In this document: one piece after another, positions 1-5,693 of the stretch
How positions within the stretch are numbered: the stretch's first letter is position 1
Layout: every line of letters starts with the position of its first letter
NCBI GenBank assembly: GCA_947306605.1
Contig: CAMZHB010000107.1
Location: 1 to 6,187 of the forward strand
Length of the DNA: 6,187 nucleotides
Direction: 5' to 3'
Source of the DNA: an uncultured Prevotellaceae bacterium
GTDB taxonomy: Bacteria > Bacteroidota > Bacteroidia > Bacteroidales > Bacteroidaceae
Program-made: the position numbers and the translations under genes
Notes under the pieces: generated by a model
The model's database searches: none
Seen by the model: the letters and a program-made list of their open reading frames with translations, nothing else
Told to the model about the DNA's origin: nothing

Positions 1-789
1 TATGCCGTCGGGGTAACTGGGGTTTACGTTGATGATGTTGAAACCGTTGGTCAGCGTGTAGTTGGAAGACGTGGGATAGTTGTCTTCGGGCACTGTCCAA
101 GTGTATACGGTCAACTGGACGCGCACGCCTTGGGGAATGCCTGTCACGGCAATGCCTATGCGACCCGAGGGCAGCATGATGCCGGTGGCGTTTTGCGTGT
201 AGTCGTAGGGACGGTGGAAACGCTCTTCCTGCAGCACGGCGGGGCTGAGGAAACTGTGGTAGGTGGCCACGCGGTAGTTGAAGTCGTAGGTGCCGTTGAA
301 GATCTGCTGGGCGAGGCCGTGGGCGTAGATGTTCTTCACGGTGTCGATGTCGGCCTGCGTGACGCCATCGCGCAATGCGGTGAGGAGGGAGTCTCTGAAG
401 ATTCCGAAGTCTTTGTAGCCGCTCGAAACGGTTTGTACGGACTGGTCGCGCTCTTGCGTGACGGTGAAGGTGCGGCTTATGTCTTTGGCGGCGAATGTCA
501 CCTCGCCGGTGCGCGGCTCGTTCACGGTGTTACGGCTTACTTTCACTACGACTTTGCCGTCTTTGCGGGTCACTTTCAGCCAGTCGGCCGAGGTGGTCAC
601 GTCGTAGTCCACGTTGGCTTTCACGCTGATGAAGAAAGTTTGGGAAAGGTAGCTTACGTTGTGCGACTTGGCTGAGATAAGGATGACGGGGGCCTTGTCG
701 GCAGTGATGGACATTTGTGCCTTGGTGCCTGTGGCGCTGAAGCACATCAGCAGGAGAATTGCTGCTATATTATATAATGTATGTTTCAT
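1..789 (-). CDS. BACON-domain, probable M60-family (enhancin/mucin-type) secreted metallopeptidase, N-terminal part
   Basis: This is the first 263 codons of a gene whose 3' end lies beyond the left edge. Residues 1-24 form a signal peptide (basic start, hydrophobic core AAILLLMCF, likely cleavage after GTKA). The Cys in the core does not fit a lipobox, so a soluble secreted protein is more likely than a lipoprotein. Residues about 28-113 read as a BACON beta-sandwich: a 'TTSADWLKV' strand, an 'RTGEVTF' turn and a closing 'FTVTQE' strand. After a helical linker, residues about 195-263 resemble the M60-peptidase N-terminal module, with 'NATGIMLPSG' followed by 'YTLTNGFNIINV'. M60 enzymes are zinc peptidases that often cut mucin-type glycoproteins; their HExxH site would lie outside the window, so catalysis is not shown. 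The gene starts 19 bp after the LRR gene stop, with no room for its own promoter, so the two are probably cotranscribed. BACON is fairly sure; M60 rests on the partial module only. Confidence 0.78.
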   Translation of the reverse strand, partial: MKHTLYNIAAILLLMCFSATGTKAQMSITADKAPVILISAKSHNVSYLSQTFFISVKANVDYDVTTSADWLKVTRKDGKVVVKVSRNTVNEPRTGEVTFAAKDISRTFTVTQERDQSVQTVSSGYKDFGIFRDSLLTALRDGVTQADIDTVKNIYAHGLAQQIFNGTYDFNYRVATYHSFLSPAVLQEERFHRPYDYTQNATGIMLPSGRIGIAVTGIPQGVRVQLTVYTWTVPEDNYPTSSNYTLTNGFNIINVNPSYPDGI

Positions 790-808
790 CGTTTTCAATT
801 CTTTGCTG

Positions 809-2137
809 TTATTTGACAATCACTTTCTTTCCGTCTTTCACGTAGATGCCGCCCTGGGGTTTTACGACGCGACGGCCTTGCAGGTCGTAGTAGGCACCTT
901 CTTCGTTGTTGCTGTCAATTTGCAGTGAGTGGATGCCTTCGGGTATCACGCCGGCCACGAAGGGTGTGGTCACCAGGCGCAGTTCCGGGTACTGGTTGCT
1001 GGTGATGACGGCATAGATTTCGCCTTGCGGCTTCCAGAACTTGATGGTGTTGTTGCGGACGTAGAAATCGTAGTTTGTTCCCAAGCCTTTGGTGAGCTCG
1101 CTGTTGTCAATCGTGCGGTAGAAAGCGATGATTCCCGTGACGGAGCCCGAGGCGTTGCAGATGTATTCGTCGAATTCGATGAATTTGTTCACTTCCAGGG
1201 TGTCTTCGCCGAATTGCAGGGTGTCCTGCGGAACGTAGTAGTAGTAGTTCACTTTCTTGGGAGGATAAAAGCTGTTGAGGCCTAACTTGTTGTTGGCGTA
1301 GCTCAGCAGATGGGGGCCCTTGGTGGCCGTGATGCCGCCCAGGATGACTCTTTTCAGTTGGTTGCTGTCGGCGTTGAAGGTAAAGAGGTTGGTCGTGGTG
1401 CCGAAGTCGATGGTTTCGAGTTCGTTATTTTCGCACCACGCGTCTTCAAGGCTGCTGGCGTCGTTGAGGATAATGGTTCTCAGTTTGTTGTTGGGTGCGT
1501 AGAGCGAATAGAGGTCGCTGCCGCGTGTGATGCTTATTTGTTCGATCTGGTTGTCGGCGCACCACACGGACTGCAGGTAGGAGTTGTTGGTGAGCGACAC
1601 GTTGGCCAGCGCGTTGTTGTCGCAAATGAGTTGTTCCAGATACGTGTTGCGGGTCAGCGTGAGGCTGGTCAACTTGTTGTTGGAGCAGTTGAGCACGCGC
1701 AACTGGCTGTTGTTCGACAGACCCAGTTCTGCTATTTGGTTGTTCGAGCAGTCCAGCTGGCGCAGCTGGCTGCAGCGCGACAGGCTGAGGCTTGTCAGTT
1801 GGTTGTCGGAGCAGTCGAGCGACAGCAACTGCTGGGCATCGGTCAGGTTCACTGCCGTCAGGTCGGTGCCAGACACGTCGAGGCCGGTCATAAACTCGTC
1901 GCCGGTGATGGTTACGGTCTGGCCTTTCAGTTCGCCCGTCACTTCACCGTCCTGGTAGGTTACGGCTTCGCCGTCGCCCCAGTCCACGGTCACACTGGTC
2001 ATCGTGGACACTTCAATGCTCAAGGTCTCGCCTGCGTTGCGCGAAGTGGTCAGCTTCACTTTCTGCACGGCGCCGGTGGCTGCCGTCCAGGCAAGCAGGC
2101 CGAGGAAGAGCATCAGCATAGATAAAGTCTTTCTCAT
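809..2137 (-). CDS. Secreted leucine-rich-repeat protein with C-terminal sorting-like tail
   Basis: A complete 442-residue protein. Residues 1-23 are a signal peptide (hydrophobic core LSMLMLFLGLLAW, cleavage near TGA/VQ). Residues about 46-80 hold a short beta module with a WGDG motif at 53-56, as in PKD-like folds that often precede LRRs in Bacteroidetes. Residues 83-276 are nine tandem LRRs; the core ones are exactly 21 residues long and several follow LxxLxCSxNxLxxLxL, with a recurrent Cys (109, 130, 151, 172, 193, 235). Residues about 297-400 form a beta-rich region, starting with a YYYYVPQD stretch, that recurs after LRRs in related proteins. The protein ends with the 27-residue tail YYDLQGRRV...GKKVIVK (416-442), which resembles a shortened type IX secretion (Por) C-terminal signal. 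The likely role is surface or extracellular protein binding, but the ligand cannot be read from the sequence. It is first in a unit with the BACON/M60 gene and follows a strong promoter at 2223-2253. Confidence 0.9.
   Translation of the reverse strand: MRKTLSMLMLFLGLLAWTAATGAVQKVKLTTSRNAGETLSIEVSTMTSVTVDWGDGEAVTYQDGEVTGELKGQTVTITGDEFMTGLDVSGTDLTAVNLTDAQQLLSLDCSDNQLTSLSLSRCSQLRQLDCSNNQIAELGLSNNSQLRVLNCSNNKLTSLTLTRNTYLEQLICDNNALANVSLTNNSYLQSVWCADNQIEQISITRGSDLYSLYAPNNKLRTIILNDASSLEDAWCENNELETIDFGTTTNLFTFNADSNQLKRVILGGITATKGPHLLSYANNKLGLNSFYPPKKVNYYYYVPQDTLQFGEDTLEVNKFIEFDEYICNASGSVTGIIAFYRTIDNSELTKGLGTNYDFYVRNNTIKFWKPQGEIYAVITSNQYPELRLVTTPFVAGVIPEGIHSLQIDSNNEEGAYYDLQGRRVVKPQGGIYVKDGKKVIVK
1310..1891 (-). 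repeat. Nine tandem leucine-rich repeats (63-bp period) inside the LRR gene
   Basis: Residues 83-276 of the LRR protein. Units start at residues 83, 104, 125, 146, 167, 188, 209, 230 and 251. The first eight are exactly 21 residues, while the last is stretched to about 26 by an insertion (GGITATKGPH). The repeats are clear in protein but diverged in DNA, so they look old rather than recently amplified. The first unit (MTGLDVSGTD) lacks the Cys, and units seven and nine (starting at 209 and 251) have Ala in its place. Confidence 0.85.
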
Positions 2138-2222
2138 GGAAAATAATTGTAATTTTAGAGGTTTCAGTTTGTTTTGCGGCCCAAGGACCCTCTTCGCGAG
2201 GGGCAGGCTGCATTTTCCGCCG

Positions 2223-2253
2223 CAAAGTTACACCCATATTCTCACTCGTCAAA
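2223..2253 (-). promoter_or_regulatory. Bacteroidetes-type promoter of the LRR/M60 unit
   Basis: On the minus strand, TTTG (2253-2250) is followed by exactly 19 bp and then TAACTTTG (2230-2223). This is a full match to the Bacteroidetes primary-sigma consensus TTTG-N19-21-TAnnTTTG. It places the start of transcription near 2219 and gives a leader of about 80 nt. The leader contains a small hairpin, CCCTC-GCGAA-GAGGG (2202-2188), and an A/U-rich stretch just before the ATG with no Shine-Dalgarno site. Confidence 0.75.
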
Positions 2254-2310
2254 ACTTGAGGTGTTAAAATTTTTTGTTGCACGGCGTTTCATTTTTACCG
2301 GAATGCAAAG

Positions 2311-2338
2311 GCGGCGTTTCGAGAATACGAAACGCCGC
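2311..2338 (-). terminator. Second of two tandem hairpins after the C1B peptidase gene
   Basis: A perfect 11-bp stem, GCGGCGTTTCG pairing with CGAAACGCCGC around a 6-nt loop. It is distal to the peptidase stop in the sense of transcription and is followed on the minus strand by CTTTGCATT, so the U-tract is weak. It may be a back-up terminator. Because it is symmetrical it could also act on plus-strand transcripts. Confidence 0.55.
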
Positions 2339-2349
2339 TTCAAAAATTA

Positions 2350-2383
2350 AAGGCGGCGCCTCAAATTTTTGAAGCGCCGCCTT
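2350..2383 (-). terminator. Rho-independent terminator of the CoA-transferase/peptidase unit
   Basis: A 10-bp perfect stem (AAGGCGGCGC with GCGCCGCCTT) that continues, after one mismatch, into a short A/T stem. On the minus strand it begins 12 bp after the peptidase stop codon and runs into CCTTTAATTTTTG, a broken but U-rich tract. Its position and strength support termination of the upstream unit before the LRR promoter. Confidence 0.75.
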
Positions 2384-2395
2384 GGTGTTTCCAAA

Positions 2396-3796
2396 TTATT
2401 CCTCGGGGGCGAAAAGCGGGTCCCAGGCCGGCAGGAGCGTGGGCTTCTGCTTGCTGATGTCGAGCAGGCGCTGGGGCACATATTTTTTCTCCACCACCAG
2501 GCGGAAGAGGTATTCGCCCAACCAGGCGTCGCTCATGATGATGTGGCCCTTGTAGCCGGAGTTGGCTCCCCAGCTGTTCTCCACCATCCACTTGCGGGGC
2601 TTCTGGTTCTCGTCGAGGTCGACGGCCATGAGCGACATGGCGTGGGTGCTGCTGCTGGCGAAGGTCATGATGCGCTCCTTCTTGTCCATGGGGAAGGTGG
2701 TGCCGAGCAGCGGGCCGTACTGGTAGTTCATGGGGTCGCTGTAGCCGCGTTCGCGGTTGTATTGCTTGTTCACGTCGCAGCTCATGTAGAGCATTGTGCT
2801 GTCCTTGATGCTCTCGATGGCCATCTGGCGGATGTCGTCCATGGGCACGTTGACGAAGACCCAGTTGGCGCCGTCGTAGACGTGGCGGTCGAGGTCAATC
2901 TCGTACGTCTTGTAGTATTCGCGCGAGGGGTCGTTCATGAACATCACGTAGTTGCCCTTGAGGTCGCTGCCGATGTATTCCTGATAGAACTGCTGCGGGG
3001 TGTATTCGCGGGTGTCGACCGGCGTGCCGTCCTTGTCGGTGCGTGTCCAGGTGAACTTCGTCGGGGGCTCGCCCATGAGGCGCACGAGCAGAAGGTATAC
3101 TTCCTTCAGCTGCTCCTCTTTCTTGGCCTGCAGGGCCTGGGTCTTGGCGCCCTTGGCTCCCATTTCACGCAGGCGGAGGGCAAACTCGCGCAACTTCTGG
3201 CCCATCAGGGCGCGATAGGTGCTCGTGCTGTTGCTGCTGGCCGTTTCGGCCATTACCTCGGAGGGGACTACGCCATACTTCGTCACCAAATCGCTCACGC
3301 CGGTGAACGTGCCGCCGTCGCCGATGGGATTCTTGAAGAGCCAGTCCACGACGCGGTCGTCCATGGGCTTCTTCACGTTGTCGATGATGCTCTGCAGGAA
3401 CAGGTTGGCCTTCTCCAGCTGGTCATAGAACGACACGAAGTTTTGCGACAGGGTGACGGTGCCCAGGTGGTGAGTTTGCATCATCCGGGCGCGCATCACG
3501 TTGAGTCCGGTGAAGAGCCAGCAGCGGCCGGAACCTTTCTGGTCGGTGATGCCGCTCGACTTCACGCGGTGGGAGAAGTACGTGCCGCCGGGGATGTCGT
3601 TCACCGCGGCCTCAGCCAGTGCTTGGATGCCCTGCGTGGCCAATGCGTTCTGCAAGGCCTTGTCCTGCGGGGTCTGGACGGCTTCCTTGCGCATCTGCTC
3701 CAGCATTTGCGCCGTGATGCCTTTCTCCTGCGCTGCGGCAGTGAGGCTCAGCATGGCCAGGAGTGAAACGACAGCAATTTGAATTTTCTGTTTCAT
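2396..3796 (-). CDS. Exported C1B-family cysteine peptidase (aminopeptidase C / bleomycin hydrolase type)
   Basis: A 466-residue protein of the papain-like C1B family, whose members usually trim amino acids from peptide N-termini. The catalytic set is visible: oxyanion Gln86 in SGITDQKGSG, nucleophile Cys92 in GRCWLF, His385 in SSTHAMSL and Asn407 in VENSWGANSG. The length fits the family (about 450), plus a signal peptide at residues 1-22 (core IAVVSLLAMLSLTAAA, cleavage before QE). The enzyme therefore probably acts in the periplasm or outside, unlike the cytoplasmic PepC of lactic acid bacteria. The C-terminus LLPAWDPLFAPEE matches the family arm that reaches into the active cleft and enforces aminopeptidase activity. 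The ATG at 3796 was chosen because it begins the signal peptide; the frame stays open to 3901, but that extension lies inside the CoA-transferase gene and reads as low-complexity shadow. The gene starts 31 bp after the CoA-transferase stop with no terminator between, so cotranscription is likely. Confidence 0.92.
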   Translation of the reverse strand: MKQKIQIAVVSLLAMLSLTAAAQEKGITAQMLEQMRKEAVQTPQDKALQNALATQGIQALAEAAVNDIPGGTYFSHRVKSSGITDQKGSGRCWLFTGLNVMRARMMQTHHLGTVTLSQNFVSFYDQLEKANLFLQSIIDNVKKPMDDRVVDWLFKNPIGDGGTFTGVSDLVTKYGVVPSEVMAETASSNSTSTYRALMGQKLREFALRLREMGAKGAKTQALQAKKEEQLKEVYLLLVRLMGEPPTKFTWTRTDKDGTPVDTREYTPQQFYQEYIGSDLKGNYVMFMNDPSREYYKTYEIDLDRHVYDGANWVFVNVPMDDIRQMAIESIKDSTMLYMSCDVNKQYNRERGYSDPMNYQYGPLLGTTFPMDKKERIMTFASSSTHAMSLMAVDLDENQKPRKWMVENSWGANSGYKGHIIMSDAWLGEYLFRLVVEKKYVPQRLLDISKQKPTLLPAWDPLFAPEE

Positions 3797-3827
3797 GATG
3801 ATAGATGGATTATAGATAGGGATTACC

Positions 3828-5342
3828 TTAGTCCTTGATGTATTCGCTCCAGTCGGTGAGGCGCATGTCGCCCTTGCGGCGGAACGTGTCGTGCATGGCA
3901 AAGGCAGCCGACAGGATGTGGTGCACCTCGCCGCCGTACTTCTCGGCCAACTTCAGGTAGTCGTTCAGCAACGGGCGGTAGTCGGGGTGAGCGATGGCGA
4001 TGAGACGGCGGGCACGCTCCATGTCGCCGATGCCGCGCAGGTCGGCCACGCCATATTCCGTGATGACGGCGTCAACGAAGTGACTTGTGTGGTCGATGTG
4101 GGTGCAGAAAGGCACGATGCTGCTGATGGCACCGTTCTTCGTGGTTGAACCGCAGGAGAAGATGCTCAGGTAAGCATTGTTGGTGAAGTCGGCGCTGCCG
4201 CCGATACCGTTCATCATCTTCGTGCCGCTGATTTTCGTCGAATTCACGTGACCGTAGATGTCAGCCTCAATGGCGGTGTTCATGGCACACACGCCGATGC
4301 GGGCGATGACCTCGGGGTTGTTCGAGATTTCGCTGGGGCGGAGCACCAGGTGGGAACGGAAGAATTCGGGGTTGGCGTATATCTTTTGCAGGGCCTCGTC
4401 GGTTACCGTCAGAGAGCAGGCGCTGGCAGCCGTTACGCGTCCGCTCAGCAGCAGGTCAACGGCGGCGTTCTGCAGTACCTCGGTGTAAATGCCGAAGTCA
4501 GGGATTTCCTTACAGGAACCCATGGCGCCCAGCACAGCGTTGGCCGTCGAGCCCACACCGCTCTGCATGTTCAGGAACGACTTGGGCACCAGTCCCTCGC
4601 GCAGGTTGTAGAGCAGGAAGTCGGCCACGTTCTGGCCGATGGCGTCCGTCACAGGGCTCGGATCGGTGAAGGAACGGGCTTCATCGGGGATGTCGCATTC
4701 GATGACACCCTTGATTTTCTCTACGGGAATCTCCACGTAGGGCTTGCCGATGCGATCCATCGGGCCGTTGATGTTCACCGGTGTGCGGTTGGGATGGTAT
4801 TCTATTTCGTAAACGTCGTGCAGGCCGCGCATCTTGCCGGCGTGGTGCAGATTGTACTCAAGGAAAATTCCCTTCTGAGCCATGCGGCACACCGTAGGGC
4901 TGATGCCTACACCGGCCGTCAGGTAAATCTGAGCCTTGTCGCCCACAATGTCAATGTCGCTGACTTCGATGATAGCCCAATCCACTTGGCCCAGGTTGCC
5001 CTGGCGCAATTGTGTGGCCATGTTCGAGAGGTTCATGTCGTGATAGCCGAACTCACCGTTGTTCACGTGGCGGCGGAAGTCGCTGTTCGTCGTGTAGGGC
5101 GCACGGAAGTTGATGGCTTCGGCATTGGCCATGTCACCGTCACAGCTCTGACCCGTCGATGCGCCCGTATAAATGTTTACTTTGAACGGGCGTCCTTCGG
5201 CGTGTTCTTTGGCAGCGCGTTCTGCCAGTGCATGTGTTACTCGTTTGGGTACACCGGCAGGCGTGAAACCGCTTAGTCCGAGATGTTCCCCGTCATTAAT
5301 CATTGCGGCCGCTTCCTGGGCCGTGATTTTGTTTAATTCCAT
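3828..5342 (-). CDS. Acetyl-CoA hydrolase/transferase-family CoA-transferase (succinate/acetate/propionate type)
   Basis: A 504-residue cytoplasmic enzyme with no signal peptide, full length for the family that includes succinyl-CoA:acetate and propionyl-CoA:succinate CoA-transferases. Family marks in order: LGLSGFTPAGVPKRV (21-35), glycine-rich GVGSTANAV (262-270), FGIYTEVLQ (283-291) with Glu288 in the position of the glutamate that forms the glutamyl-CoA intermediate, NGIGGSADF (378-386) forming part of the active site, and ITEYGVADLRG (427-437). In Bacteroidales such enzymes move CoA between succinate and acetate or propionate during fermentation. The sequence alone does not settle the acyl pair or exclude simple hydrolysis. 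The ATG at 5342 gives the normal N-terminus and has an A/T-rich upstream without a Shine-Dalgarno site. It is the first gene of a unit with the exported C1B peptidase, a pairing with no obvious metabolic logic. Confidence 0.93.
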   Translation of the reverse strand: MELNKITAQEAAAMINDGEHLGLSGFTPAGVPKRVTHALAERAAKEHAEGRPFKVNIYTGASTGQSCDGDMANAEAINFRAPYTTNSDFRRHVNNGEFGYHDMNLSNMATQLRQGNLGQVDWAIIEVSDIDIVGDKAQIYLTAGVGISPTVCRMAQKGIFLEYNLHHAGKMRGLHDVYEIEYHPNRTPVNINGPMDRIGKPYVEIPVEKIKGVIECDIPDEARSFTDPSPVTDAIGQNVADFLLYNLREGLVPKSFLNMQSGVGSTANAVLGAMGSCKEIPDFGIYTEVLQNAAVDLLLSGRVTAASACSLTVTDEALQKIYANPEFFRSHLVLRPSEISNNPEVIARIGVCAMNTAIEADIYGHVNSTKISGTKMMNGIGGSADFTNNAYLSIFSCGSTTKNGAISSIVPFCTHIDHTSHFVDAVITEYGVADLRGIGDMERARRLIAIAHPDYRPLLNDYLKLAEKYGGEVHHILSAAFAMHDTFRRKGDMRLTDWSEYIKD

Positions 5343-5388
5343 AAATTTTGATATAAATATGTATGTACGTAGTTTTATTTTCGCGGTG

Positions 5389-5396
5389 CAAAATTA
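5389..5396 (-). promoter_or_regulatory. -7 element for the CoA-transferase unit
   Basis: TAATTTTG on the minus strand is an exact TAnnTTTG match and places transcription start near 5385, with a leader of about 43 nt. The nearest TTTG upstream (5424-5421) is 24 bp away instead of 19-21, so the -33 element is either poor or absent. Confidence 0.5.
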
Positions 5397-5467
5397 CACA
5401 AAACTATTTACATGTGTGCGCAAACAAGGAACAATTAATTCACGTCACCTTATTTTATAAATCCTCT

Positions 5468-5500
5468 GTGCCCAACAATGCCGACGGGCACTTGTTTTTA
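5468..5500 (+). terminator. Orphan terminator-like hairpin, plus strand
   Basis: GTGCCC (5468-5473) pairs with GGGCAC (5486-5491) around a 12-nt loop. A competing inner stem TGCC-GACG-GGCA also exists. The hairpin is followed directly by TTGTTTTTAT, a good U-tract in the plus direction only. No plus-strand gene lies upstream, so it would end either a small RNA or antisense transcription. The stem is short, so confidence is modest. Confidence 0.35.
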
Positions 5501-5551
5501 TATCAATCACACCTTCTTTTTGTCATTTCTCGAAATTTCTTTCAACGCTCA

Positions 5552-5570
5552 GGTTTCTGAATATGAAACC
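5552..5570. repeat. Inverted repeat GGTTTC-N7-GAAACC upstream of GH3
   Basis: A perfect 6-bp dyad with a 7-bp spacer, 85 bp upstream of the GH3 -7 element. The size and position would suit an activator or repressor site, but a dyad this short can arise by chance. Confidence 0.35.
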
Positions 5571-5580
5571 GCACCTAGCA

Positions 5581-5600
5581 GACGAATTCTTAGTTTCGTC
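5581..5600. repeat. Inverted repeat GACGAA-N8-TTCGTC upstream of GH3
   Basis: A second perfect 6-bp dyad with an 8-bp spacer. Its centre is about 30 bp from the centre of the first dyad (5552-5570), so the two would lie roughly on the same DNA face. It is a possible operator for the GH3 gene; the arm sequences differ from the first dyad, so one regulator binding both is not implied. Confidence 0.3.
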
Positions 5601-5655
5601 GGGACGGAAGACAACAGAAAGGCGGTAACGTGGGGCTGTTGTCAATAAAAAATCT

Positions 5656-5663
5656 TATATTTG
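5656..5663 (+). promoter_or_regulatory. -7 element for the GH3 gene
   Basis: TATATTTG is an exact TAnnTTTG match 30 bp before the ATG and predicts a leader of about 27 nt starting near 5667. No TTTG sits 19-21 bp upstream (that stretch is GC-rich, around GTGGGGCTGTTG), so the promoter may need an activator. Confidence 0.55.
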
Positions 5664-5693
5664 CAGACTGAAAACCTAAACAAGCTCAGCGAA

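Larger units (their letters stand above)
5343..5693. other. Divergent intergenic region between CoA-transferase and GH3 genes
   Basis: A 351-bp A/T-richer stretch with no convincing protein-coding gene on either strand. From left to right it holds the short CoA-transferase leader and its -7 element (5389-5396), a plus-strand terminator-like hairpin (5468-5500), two short inverted repeats (5552-5570 and 5581-5600), and the GH3 -7 element (5656-5663). The stretch from about 5501 to 5551 shows nothing recognisable. Confidence 0.8.

Noticed and set aside
130..675. 181-codon plus-strand frame at the left end
   Set aside because: It is antisense to the BACON/M60 gene, which has a signal peptide and recognisable domains; this frame has neither.
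1310..2125. 271-codon plus-strand frame with repeat-like content
   Set aside because: Its apparent repeats (QLVVGAVE-like) are only the reverse complement of the LRR units.
2311..2383. The two GGCGGCG palindromes as a CRISPR or insertion-sequence end
   Set aside because: There are only two copies with different loops and arms, no regular spacers, no target-site duplication and no transposase. Their position right after a stop codon fits terminators.
2369..3766. 465-codon open frame on the plus strand
   Set aside because: It lies wholly antisense to the C1B peptidase, is rich in Val, His, Ala and Gly, and has no domain-like motif. It is a reading-frame shadow of GC-rich coding DNA.
3797..3901. 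Upstream in-frame extension of the C1B peptidase to an earlier ATG
   Set aside because: The extra 35 residues are Arg/Thr/Ser/Ala-rich shadow of the CoA-transferase 3' end and would bury the clear signal peptide that starts at 3796.
4248..5276. 342-codon open frame on the plus strand
   Set aside because: It is antisense to the well-conserved CoA-transferase, with a Val/His/Ala-rich composition and no recognisable motif or plausible start signal.
5421..5424. TTTG as the -33 element for the CoA-transferase promoter
   Set aside because: The spacing to the -7 element is 24 bp, outside the usual 19-21 bp, so it is not claimed as part of the promoter.
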